Positions 1-6,092 of a stretch of DNA of 7,500 nucleotides are shown here, in pieces. Where the stretch lies: NCBI GenBank assembly GCA_902362705.1, contig CABIXK010000018.1, positions 1 to 7,500 on the forward strand. The letters run 5' to 3'. Numbering within the stretch: position 1 is the first letter of the stretch; each line of letters begins with the position of its first letter. The position numbers were made by a program, and so were the translations under genes. This DNA is from Rikenellaceae bacterium. GTDB lineage: Bacteria > Bacteroidota > Bacteroidia > Bacteroidales > Rikenellaceae. Under the pieces are notes generated by a model. That model worked only from the letters and a program-made list of their open reading frames with translations, was not told the DNA's origin and did not search any database.

Positions 1-35
1 GCCGGGCGCCGGCTGCTGCCCGAAAAGCCCTCCAT

Positions 36-56
36 TTTCAAGTTTCAACTTTCAAT
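36..56. repeat. Three tandem heptamers TTTCAAN
   Basis: Three consecutive 7-bp units, TTTCAAG, TTTCAAC and TTTCAAT, lie at 36-42, 43-49 and 50-56. They are the AT-rich part of an otherwise GC-rich leader, just upstream of the promoter-like element of the first gene. The units are seen directly. Their function is unknown: they could be an UP-like AT-rich element, a regulator site or a small mobile or slippage-derived tract. Confidence 0.6.
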
Positions 57-68
57 TCGCAACGCAGC

Positions 69-99
69 TTGCTTTTGCCCCCGACTTTTCGTACCTTCG
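69..99 (+). promoter_or_regulatory. Putative Bacteroidota-type promoter of the uptake operon
   Basis: A -7-like box TACCTTCG (92-99) resembles the Bacteroidota consensus TAnnTTTG with one mismatch. A TTG at 69-71 lies 20 nt upstream, a suitable distance for the -33 element. The predicted transcription start falls at about 103-106, essentially on the ATG at 104, so a transcript from here would be leaderless or nearly so. An additional promoter beyond the left edge is possible. Confidence 0.45.
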
Positions 100-103
100 C
101 GTC

Positions 104-1012
104 ATGATGAAAAACCGCCTCCTCCGTCCGGCGGCAGCCGCGCTGCTCGCCGCCCTCGTCGCCTGCAACTCGGGCGGCGAAATCGTGAAGCCCCTCCCCC
201 CGGCCGACAAGATCACCGTCTACGAATGGCACCCCGCCCCGGGGCAGTTCATCGGCGACACGCGCACGGGCGGCATGACCGGCGCCGAGACCACCCCAGA
301 GGCGGCCCGCGCATGGGCCGAGCAGCGCCTGGCCGACAAGCAGTTCGTCTCTCTGGGCGGCTTCGGCGGCTACATCGTCCTGGGCCTCGGCCGCGAGATC
401 CGCCCCACGGGCGGCGACTACGACTTCGCCGTGCTCGCCAACCAGCTCGACAAGAGTTCCGAGCCGGGCATCGTCTACGTCATGGAGGATACGAACGGCA
501 ACGGCCGTCCCGACGACACGTGGTACGAGCTGCGCGGCAGCGAGAGCGGTCTGCCCACCACGCTGCGCGACTACGCGGTGACCTACTACCGCCCCGAGGG
601 GGCGGCCCAGCCCGTGCGCTGGCGCGACAGCGAAGGTGCCGAGGGGCAGATCGACTACATCGCCTCCCACCACGACCAGCCGAGCTACTACCCCGCCTGG
701 ATCGCCGACGCGAGCTACACGCTCAGCGGCACGCGCCTGGCGCCGCGCAACGAGCAGAACCCGACGACGGGCGAGTGGGACAACCGCCCCTACGGCTGGG
801 GCTACGCCGACAACGCGGGCAGCGACCAGCTGGCCGGCAACCCGCCGGGCAACGGATTCCTGCTCTCGAACGCCATCGACGCCGAGGGGCGCTCGGTGCG
901 TCTGGCGCGGATCCACTTCGTCAAGATCCAGACGGGCGTCAACGCCAAGAGCGGCCCGCTGGGCGAAGTCTCCACCGAGGTCTGCGGGCTGACGGCCCCC
1001 GCCGCCGAGTAG
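104..1012 (+). CDS. Outer-membrane lipoprotein of a cobalamin-type uptake locus (PKD/cell-surface-protein-like)
   Basis: This 302-aa protein begins with a lipoprotein signal peptide: a basic start, an Ala/Leu-rich core and the lipobox LVAC with Cys21 as lipidated residue. The mature part is soluble, with GGFGGY (85-90), GDYDF (104-108), SSEPGIV (118-124), and an acidic calcium-loop-like stretch DTNGNGRPDD (129-138) followed by WYEL. I recognise this pattern from Bacteroidota 'cell surface proteins' encoded beside BtuB/BtuG-type genes; their biochemical role is not known to me. ATG 104 is used because it sits directly before the signal peptide; ATG 107 is an equal alternative. The stop is 2 nt before the next start, implying co-transcription with the BtuG-like and BtuB-like genes. 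A role as an accessory subunit of the surface uptake complex is inferred from context. The ORF and lipobox are firm, the function is not. Confidence 0.85.
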   Translation: MMKNRLLRPAAAALLAALVACNSGGEIVKPLPPADKITVYEWHPAPGQFIGDTRTGGMTGAETTPEAARAWAEQRLADKQFVSLGGFGGYIVLGLGREIRPTGGDYDFAVLANQLDKSSEPGIVYVMEDTNGNGRPDDTWYELRGSESGLPTTLRDYAVTYYRPEGAAQPVRWRDSEGAEGQIDYIASHHDQPSYYPAWIADASYTLSGTRLAPRNEQNPTTGEWDNRPYGWGYADNAGSDQLAGNPPGNGFLLSNAIDAEGRSVRLARIHFVKIQTGVNAKSGPLGEVSTEVCGLTAPAAE

Positions 1013-1014
1013 CC

Positions 1015-2076
1015 ATGCTCCGCGCGCTGCGATACCTCGCGCTGCTGTTCGCGCCGCTCGCGACGGCCTGCATGGAGTGGGACTACGGAAGTCGCGAGCC
1101 CGTCTCGACGGTCGAAGGGGGGCTGTTCGTCGTCTGCGAGGGCAACTTCCAGTACGGCAACGCCTCGCTCACGTTCTACGACCCCGCCTCGCGCCGCGTG
1201 GAGAACGACTGCTTCCTGCGCGCCAACGGATTCAAGCTGGGCGACGTGGGGCAGTCGATGACCCTGCGCGACGGCATCGGGTGGATCGTGGTCAACACCT
1301 CGAAGGTGATCTTCGCCGTCGACGCCGCGACGCTGCGCGAGGTGGGGCGCATCACGGGGCTCACTTCGCCGCGCCACATCGCCTTCGTCGACGACACGAA
1401 GGCCTACGTTACCCAGCTCTGGGACCCGCGCATCGCCGTGGTCGACCCGCGCCGCTTCACCGTCACGGGCTATATCGAGTGTCCGGGCATGGACTTCGAG
1501 ACGGGCTCGACCGAACAGATGATCCTCGCGGGCGACTGCATGATCGTCAACTGCTGGTCCTACCAGAACCGCCTGCTGAAGATCGACACCCGCACCGACC
1601 GCGTCGTCGCCGAAGCGGAGGTGGGCATCCAGCCCGCCGCCATGGCGCTCGACGCCCGGGGCAAGCTGTGGGTCTTCTGCGACGGCGGCTACGAGGGGAG
1701 TCCCTACGGCAGCGAGCCGCCCCAGCTCGTGCGCCTCGACGCCGCGACGCTGCGCATCGAGCAGCGCTTCCCGCTGCGCAACAACCGCGGGGCCCGCTCG
1801 CTCGTCGTCGACGCCGCGGGCGAGCACCTGCACTGGATCGACGGCGGCGTGTGGCGCATGAAGACCACGGCCGAGCGGCTGCCCGACGCGCCGCTCATCC
1901 CCGACCGCGGCACGCTCTTCTACGCCCTCACGGTCGACCCGCGCACCTCGGAGCTCTACGTGGCCGACGCCATCGACTACCAGCAGCCCGGCACCCTCTA
2001 CCGCTACTCCCCCGACGGGGAGCTGCTCGACAGTTTCACCACGGGGATTACCCCCGGAGCATTCTGCTGGCGATGA
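1015..2076 (+). CDS. btuG: BtuG-like surface lipoprotein, YncE/DUF5074-type beta-propeller (corrinoid capture)
   Basis: The 353-aa protein has a lipoprotein signal with lipobox LATAC (Cys19), followed by MEWDYG. The acidic residues just after the cysteine suit surface export of Bacteroidota lipoproteins. The rest is a run of beta-propeller blades. Family-typical stretches are EGNFQYGN (42-49), GSTEQM (164-169), NCWSYQNR (179-186), GGYEGSPYG (224-232) and a final blade with YRYSPDGELL (329-338) ending TPGAFCWR. In characterised Bacteroides systems BtuG is a seven-bladed propeller that binds cobalamin extremely tightly on the cell surface and forms a lid on BtuB. The length agrees with that family. 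The start follows the previous stop by 2 nt, and the end overlaps the receptor start in an ATGA junction (2073-2076), suggesting translational coupling and a fixed stoichiometry. Substrate identity (B12, other corrinoids or cobinamide) is inferred from family and neighbours, and no ligand residues can be assigned by eye. Confidence 0.85.
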   Translation: MLRALRYLALLFAPLATACMEWDYGSREPVSTVEGGLFVVCEGNFQYGNASLTFYDPASRRVENDCFLRANGFKLGDVGQSMTLRDGIGWIVVNTSKVIFAVDAATLREVGRITGLTSPRHIAFVDDTKAYVTQLWDPRIAVVDPRRFTVTGYIECPGMDFETGSTEQMILAGDCMIVNCWSYQNRLLKIDTRTDRVVAEAEVGIQPAAMALDARGKLWVFCDGGYEGSPYGSEPPQLVRLDAATLRIEQRFPLRNNRGARSLVVDAAGEHLHWIDGGVWRMKTTAERLPDAPLIPDRGTLFYALTVDPRTSELYVADAIDYQQPGTLYRYSPDGELLDSFTTGITPGAFCWR

Positions 2077-4166
2077 TGCGCGCGCTGCTCCTCACGGCCG
2101 CGGTGCTCGCCTCGGCCCTCCGCACCGCGAGCGGCCACCCCGGAGCCGGACCGGGCGCCACCGCAGGGCCCGACGCCCCCGACGCGACAGAGCGGCGCGT
2201 CGCGATCCGCGGGGTCGAGGTCTACGGCACGCGCCCGTTGCGCGAGACGGGCGTCAGGCAGACACGCATCGACTCGGCCGTGCTGCGCGAGCATGTCGCC
2301 CTCTCGATGGCCGACGTGCTGACCTACAACTCGGCCATCTTCGTCAAGAACTACGGCCGCGCGACCCTCTCCACGGTCTCCTTCCGCGGCACCTCGCCCT
2401 CCCACACGCAGGTGACGTGGAACGGCATGCGCATCAACTCCCCCATGCTGGGCATGACCGACTTCTCGATGATCCCCGCCTACCTGGTCGACCGGGCGCA
2501 GCTGCTCCACGGCGCCTCGTCGATCGGCGAGACGGGCGGCGGTCTGGGCGGCGCGGTCAAGCTGGCCACGGCCCCCGCCCCGACGCGCGGCTGGGGCCTC
2601 CACTATGTGCAGGGCATCGGCTCGTTCACCACCTTCGACGAGTTCCTGCGCCTCGACTACGGCGGCGAGCGGTGGCAGTCGACCACGCGCCTCGCGGTCT
2701 CGACCTCGCGCAACGACTACCGCTTCCGCAACCGCGACAAAAAGGAGAACATCTACGACGAGGAGCACCGGATCATCGGCCAGTACCACCCCACGGAGCG
2801 CAACCGCAGCGGCGCCTTCCGCGACATCCACCTACAGCAGGGACTCTACCGCACCACGCGCGGCGGCGATCGCCTGGGCCTCGACCTGTGGTATGTCAAC
2901 TCCGACCGCGAGCTGCCGCTGCTGACGGTCGACTACGGCGAGGGCGCGGCCTTCGAGAACCGCCAGCGGGAGCACACGCTGCGCGGCGTGGCCTCGTGGC
3001 GCCGCCTCTCCGACGGCTGGCGCGCGGAGGCGCGCGGAGGCTACATCCACACCTGGACCGCCTACGACTACCGCCGCGACAAAGGCAACGGCGAGCTGCA
3101 ACCCATGACCCGCTCGCGCAGCCGCATCCACACCCTCTTCGCCCAGGCGCAGGGCGAGTATGCGCCGGGCAGCCGCTTCCAGCTTGCGGCCGACCTGACG
3201 CTCCACCAGCACTTCGTGCGGAGCGCCGACCGCAACGTCATACGCCTCGACGGCGACCGCGCCGTGGTGGGCTACGACCGTGCCGAGGCCGAGCTCTCGG
3301 CGTCGGTCACGGCGCGCTGGCGCCCGACCGAGCGGCTGGGCATGGCCCTCACGCTGCGCGAGGAGCTCAACGGCGGCAGGTGGGCGCCGCCCCTGCCGGC
3401 GCTGCTGGCCGACTACCTGCTCTCGCGCCGCGGCTCGGTCGTGGTCAAGGGGTCGCTCGCGCGCAACTACCGCTTCCCGACGCTCAACGACCGCTACTTC
3501 CTGCCGGGCGGCAACCCCGATCTGAGGCACGAAAGCGGCTTCAGCTACGACGCCGGCATCGCCTGCGCCCTGGGCCGCACAGAGCGCTGGCGCCTTAAGG
3601 CCGAGGCCTCGTGGTTCGACTCGCGCATCGACGACTGGATACTCTGGCTCCCCACCCCCAAGGGGTTCTTCTCGCCGCGCAACATCCGCCGCGTCCACGC
3701 CTACGGCGTCGAGCTGAAGGGGCGCATCGACGCGGCGCTCGGGGGCCCCTGGCGCCTCACGGCCGACGCCAACTACTCGTGGACCCCTTCGCTGGACGAG
3801 GGCGAGCCGGAGAGCGATGCCGACCGCTCCTTCGGCAAGCAGCTGGTCTACGTGCCGCGCCACTCGGCGTCGCTCGCCGCCACGCTCAGCCGCGGCACGT
3901 GGTCGCTCGACTACAAGTGGTGCTGGTACAGCCGCCGCTACACCATGTCGAGCAACGAGCCGAGCCCCACGGGCTACCTGGCCCCCTACTTCATGAACGA
4001 CCTCTCCGTCGAGAAGCGCTTCGCGCTGCGGTGGGCCGACCTCTCGGTGCGGGGCGCCGTGCACAACCTCTTCGACGAGGAGTATCTCTCGGTGCTGGCG
4101 CGCCCCATGCCGGGCATCCACTTCGAACTCTTCATCGGCATCCGCCCGCGGTGGGGCGGCAGGTAA
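2073..4166 (+). CDS. btuB: BtuB-like TonB-dependent outer-membrane receptor
   Basis: The protein has 697 aa from ATG 2073. ATG 2076 is the alternative; both give a signal peptide ending near ALRTASG. A short linker leads to a possible TonB-box-like segment VEVYGTRP (48-55). The plug domain (about 56-166) contains VSFRGTSPSHTQ, WNGMRINSP and the typical end GGGLGGAVKL. The remainder is a 22-strand-type beta-barrel rich in alternating aromatic residues, with the family's C-terminal pattern HNLFDEEY then PMPGIHFEL. There is no carboxypeptidase-like N-terminal extension and no adjacent SusD gene, which argues for a small-ligand (BtuB/siderophore-like) rather than SusC glycan system. The predicted job is active, TonB-driven import of the ligand held by the BtuG-like protein translated just before it. 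The chain ends PRWGGR rather than in the usual terminal aromatic residue. A siderophore or heme substrate cannot be excluded from this gene alone; the BtuG neighbour favours corrinoid. Confidence 0.88.
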   Translation: MMRALLLTAAVLASALRTASGHPGAGPGATAGPDAPDATERRVAIRGVEVYGTRPLRETGVRQTRIDSAVLREHVALSMADVLTYNSAIFVKNYGRATLSTVSFRGTSPSHTQVTWNGMRINSPMLGMTDFSMIPAYLVDRAQLLHGASSIGETGGGLGGAVKLATAPAPTRGWGLHYVQGIGSFTTFDEFLRLDYGGERWQSTTRLAVSTSRNDYRFRNRDKKENIYDEEHRIIGQYHPTERNRSGAFRDIHLQQGLYRTTRGGDRLGLDLWYVNSDRELPLLTVDYGEGAAFENRQREHTLRGVASWRRLSDGWRAEARGGYIHTWTAYDYRRDKGNGELQPMTRSRSRIHTLFAQAQGEYAPGSRFQLAADLTLHQHFVRSADRNVIRLDGDRAVVGYDRAEAELSASVTARWRPTERLGMALTLREELNGGRWAPPLPALLADYLLSRRGSVVVKGSLARNYRFPTLNDRYFLPGGNPDLRHESGFSYDAGIACALGRTERWRLKAEASWFDSRIDDWILWLPTPKGFFSPRNIRRVHAYGVELKGRIDAALGGPWRLTADANYSWTPSLDEGEPESDADRSFGKQLVYVPRHSASLAATLSRGTWSLDYKWCWYSRRYTMSSNEPSPTGYLAPYFMNDLSVEKRFALRWADLSVRGAVHNLFDEEYLSVLARPMPGIHFELFIGIRPRWGGR

Positions 4167-4207
4167 GATTCCGCCGTGCGGGCGATCCGCCGAAAGCGAA
4201 AAAACGC

Positions 4208-4215
4208 TATCTTTG
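4208..4215 (+). promoter_or_regulatory. Bacteroidota -7 promoter box of the M48 protease gene
   Basis: TATCTTTG matches the Bacteroidota consensus TAnnTTTG perfectly and lies 39 nt before the ATG at 4255, leaving a short A-rich leader (AACAAACGATAAACAACC). No clear TTTG-like -33 element is seen at the expected distance. It lies in the 88-nt gap after the receptor stop, so the protease can be transcribed independently of the uptake operon. Confidence 0.7.
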
Positions 4216-4254
4216 CACCCGGATCCGAACCCAAGTAACAAACGATAAACAACC

Positions 4255-5070
4255 ATGAAACACCTTTTGATCGCATGCGCAGCGCTGTTCATCGGCCTGC
4301 TCTGCCCCCAGCAATCGGCCGCCCAGCTGCGCCTCGGCGGCAAGAAGCTCAACACCGGCAAGCTGCTCAACGCCGGAGCCGACGTGGTGAAGGCCGCGAC
4401 GCTCACCGACGAGCAGATCGCCCAGCTCTGCCGCGAGTCGGTCGCGTGGATGGACGAACACAACCCCGTGGCCGCCGACGATAACGAGTACGCCATCCGT
4501 CTGAAGCGCCTCACCGAGGGGATCACCGACGCCGACGGGCTGCCCCTGAATTTCAAGGTCTACCTGGTCATCGACGTCAACGCCTTCGCCTGCGGCGACG
4601 GATCGATCCGCGTCTTCTCGTCGCTCATGGACCTGATGACCGACGACGAGCTGATGGCCATCATCGGCCACGAGATCGGCCACGTCATCCATGCCGACGT
4701 GAAGCACGCCATGAAGAACGCCTACCTCGCATCGGCCGCCCGCAACGCCGCCGGCGCCGCCGAGGGCACGACGCTCGCCAAACTGAGCGACTCGGAGCTC
4801 GGCAACGTGGTGACCGCTTTCACCGACGCGCAGTTCTCGCAGAAGCAGGAGTACGCCGCCGACGAGTACGGCTTCAAGTTCTGCATCGACCACGGCTTCA
4901 GCCCCTACGGCATGGCCCAGAGCTTGGAGAAGCTCGTCGAGCTGTCGCAGGGCGCCAAGGCGTCGACCGTGCAGAAGATGTTCTCGTCGCACCCCGACAG
5001 CGAGAAGCGCGCCGCGCGCGTGCGCGAGATGGCCGACCAGTATGCGGCCGAGCACCCCGCGCAGGAGTAG
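4255..5070 (+). CDS. Exported M48 family zinc metalloprotease
   Basis: The 271-aa protein has an N-terminal export signal that probably ends at SAA before Gln24. A cysteine at 17 lacks a proper lipobox, so a type I signal is preferred. The catalytic motif HEIGH (139-143) supplies two zinc ligands and the general base. EYAADEYG (199-206) gives the third ligand Glu199 in the family's ExxxD spacing. A late SSHPD (244-248) matches the conserved His-Pro region of M48 peptidases. There are no membrane helices beyond the signal, so this is a periplasmic LoiP/YcaL/BepA-like peptidase rather than a membrane HtpX/Ste24 type. Such enzymes generally work in envelope protein quality control; the substrate here is unknown. 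It is longer than the catalytic core alone but carries no TPR repeats. It has its own promoter and a strong terminator just downstream, so it is probably monocistronic. Confidence 0.92.
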   Translation: MKHLLIACAALFIGLLCPQQSAAQLRLGGKKLNTGKLLNAGADVVKAATLTDEQIAQLCRESVAWMDEHNPVAADDNEYAIRLKRLTEGITDADGLPLNFKVYLVIDVNAFACGDGSIRVFSSLMDLMTDDELMAIIGHEIGHVIHADVKHAMKNAYLASAARNAAGAAEGTTLAKLSDSELGNVVTAFTDAQFSQKQEYAADEYGFKFCIDHGFSPYGMAQSLEKLVELSQGAKASTVQKMFSSHPDSEKRAARVREMADQYAAEHPAQE

Positions 5071-5089
5071 CCGCCCCGCACATGAACGC

Positions 5090-5120
5090 AGCGCCGGGCC
5101 CCGTCGTGGGGCCCGGCGCT
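5090..5120. terminator. Bidirectional GC-rich hairpin terminator between convergent genes
   Basis: A perfect 13-bp inverted repeat, AGCGCCGGGCCCC at 5090-5102 and GGGGCCCGGCGCT at 5108-5120, encloses the 5-nt loop GTCGT. On the plus strand it is followed by TTCGTTACTT, a modest U-tract. It lies 19 nt after the protease stop and only 4 nt beyond the stop of the convergent LytTR gene. It should therefore terminate plus-strand transcripts and probably also minus-strand ones, although the minus-strand side has few Ts. Confidence 0.85.
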
Positions 5121-5124
5121 TTCG

Positions 5125-5850
5125 TTACTTCCGCTCTGCGCGGCGCCGCTCCAGAGCCGCCAGGGCGCCGTCGCGGTACTTGCGCGAGAACTCCAGAGAT
5201 ACGCCGCCCGCCGTCACCCCCTGCGGCGAGAGCTCCGTCACGCAGTCGGCATTGACGATCCACGCCCGGTGGATGCGCACGAACCGCTCGTCCAGAAGCC
5301 GCTCCCACTGCGAGATGCGGGTGCGCGTGCGGTAGACGGCCCCCTCGGCGGTGTGGATCAGCACCTCGCTGTCGTTCGACTCGATGCGCACGATCGCCTC
5401 CAGAGGAAGCGTCACCCGCCGCCGCTCCGATATGAAGCGCACGTTCCGCTCGGCGGGCTGCCGCCGGCGGAGCCACGCCATGAGCAGGTGGCCGGGCACG
5501 ACGAACGCCACGAGCAGGATGAGCAGGAAAATCGGGTTGGAGAAGAGCGGCGGGAAGTCCGAGCTCGGATGGACCAGCTGCGTGCAGCAGCTGGCCAGCA
5601 GCATCGAAGTCCACAGCACGACCACCGCGCCGCCGCACACGCCGGCCACGGCGACCGCACGGCGCCGCGGCGCGGAGAGGGCCTGCGGCACGAACAGCTG
5701 TGCGCAGAGCACGGCGGGGAGCATCGACGTGGCGATGAACAACGAACGGCCCGCGCCGTAGTCGAAGCTCATGCACACGGCGGCGAGCAGCAGCACGGCG
5801 GCCATCCAGTAACCGAACAACACAAGGTATCGCATCATCGTTCCGAACAT
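5125..5850 (-). CDS. Membrane-anchored LytTR-type DNA-binding transcriptional regulator
   Basis: The 241-aa protein has an N-terminal membrane part with about four hydrophobic helices (roughly 8-29, 36-58, 65-88 and 107-127), then a basic RRRQ junction and a C-terminal LytTR domain (about 137-237). Domain hallmarks are LEAIVRIESNDSEVLIHT (150-167) and FVRIHRAWIVNADCV (190-204). No receiver domain is present, so it is not a classical response regulator. The helices probably sense a membrane or envelope signal, or simply tether the DNA-binding part. The frame stays open far upstream, to 6063, but that would place the protein start beyond its own promoter (5919-5950). ATG 5850 (MFGTMMRYL) is therefore preferred, with 5838 and 5835 as alternatives. 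It is divergent from the ExbB-like gene and convergent with the protease. The target genes are unknown; LytTR genes are often autoregulated and act on neighbours, which is inference here. Confidence 0.87.
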   Translation of the reverse strand: MFGTMMRYLVLFGYWMAAVLLLAAVCMSFDYGAGRSLFIATSMLPAVLCAQLFVPQALSAPRRRAVAVAGVCGGAVVVLWTSMLLASCCTQLVHPSSDFPPLFSNPIFLLILLVAFVVPGHLLMAWLRRRQPAERNVRFISERRRVTLPLEAIVRIESNDSEVLIHTAEGAVYRTRTRISQWERLLDERFVRIHRAWIVNADCVTELSPQGVTAGGVSLEFSRKYRDGALAALERRRAERK

Positions 5851-5918
5851 TAGCGAGCCATCGCCGCCCGGGGCCCGAAGTGTCGCGACGAAGGGGCTGG
5901 CGAGCGGAGGTCGTATGG

Positions 5919-5950
5919 CAAAATTAGCAAAAAACGGGGTCCGGCAAAAC
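5919..5950 (-). promoter_or_regulatory. Bacteroidota promoter of the LytTR gene
   Basis: Read on the minus strand, TAATTTTG (5926 to 5919) fits the -7 consensus TAnnTTTG. GTTTTGCC (5950 to 5943) provides a TTTG -33 element, about 18 nt upstream and close to the usual spacing. Transcription would begin near 5912-5914, giving a leader of about 60 nt before ATG 5850. This is the most complete two-box promoter in the window and it decides the start of the LytTR protein. Confidence 0.7.
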
Positions 5951-6000
5951 CTCCGAGGGGATAACGACGGGTTTCGACGGGCCGAACGCTGGTTTCTGCC

Positions 6001-6032
6001 TTGGATATTCGCCCCTGCCGGGATTATCTTTG
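6001..6032 (+). promoter_or_regulatory. Bacteroidota promoter of the ExbB-like gene
   Basis: TATCTTTG at 6025-6032 is a perfect -7 box, and TTG at 6001-6003 lies 21 nt upstream as a weak -33 element. The start of transcription is expected near 6037-6039, giving a leader of about 55 nt to ATG 6093. The box overlaps a TTG codon (6030) from which a longer frame could formally be read; a start inside the promoter is implausible. Confidence 0.7.
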
Positions 6033-6092
6033 CAACGAGCACTTGCAAGGCCCGCTCCAACACTTCGGTTACTCACCTTAAAACACCCGACC

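Noticed and set aside
1..30. Possible tail of a cobalamin riboswitch or an upstream terminator in the GC-rich first 30 nt
   Set aside because: Only a short CGGGC/GCCCG pairing is visible, followed by AAAAG rather than a T-tract, and no B12-box-like sequence is present. The sequence is too short to decide.
226..1014. Upstream extension of the BtuG-like frame, and the similar extension of the receptor frame back to 1077
   Set aside because: The extensions overlap the preceding gene in another frame, read as low-complexity Arg/Pro/Gly sequence, and would bury clear lipoprotein and export signals that begin at 1015 and 2073.
4155..4175. GGCGG/CCGCC pairing around the receptor stop as a terminator
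   Set aside because: The stem is only 5 bp, no T-tract follows, and the pairing is expected by chance at this GC content. Read-through into the protease gene remains possible.
2832..4556. Very long minus-strand open frame (574 codons) opposite the TonB-dependent receptor, with further long antisense frames at 38-916, 802-1833 and 2004-2831
   Set aside because: These mirror well-recognised plus-strand genes. High GC at third positions removes stops from the complementary frame. The products are Ala/Arg/Val/Gly-rich, with no signal, domain or family pattern.
5571..5591. Inverted repeat CCAGCTGC...GCAGCTGG-like motif
   Set aside because: It lies inside the LytTR membrane-helix coding region and is imperfect. 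It is explained by codons for Cys, Gln, Leu and Ala in GC-rich DNA.
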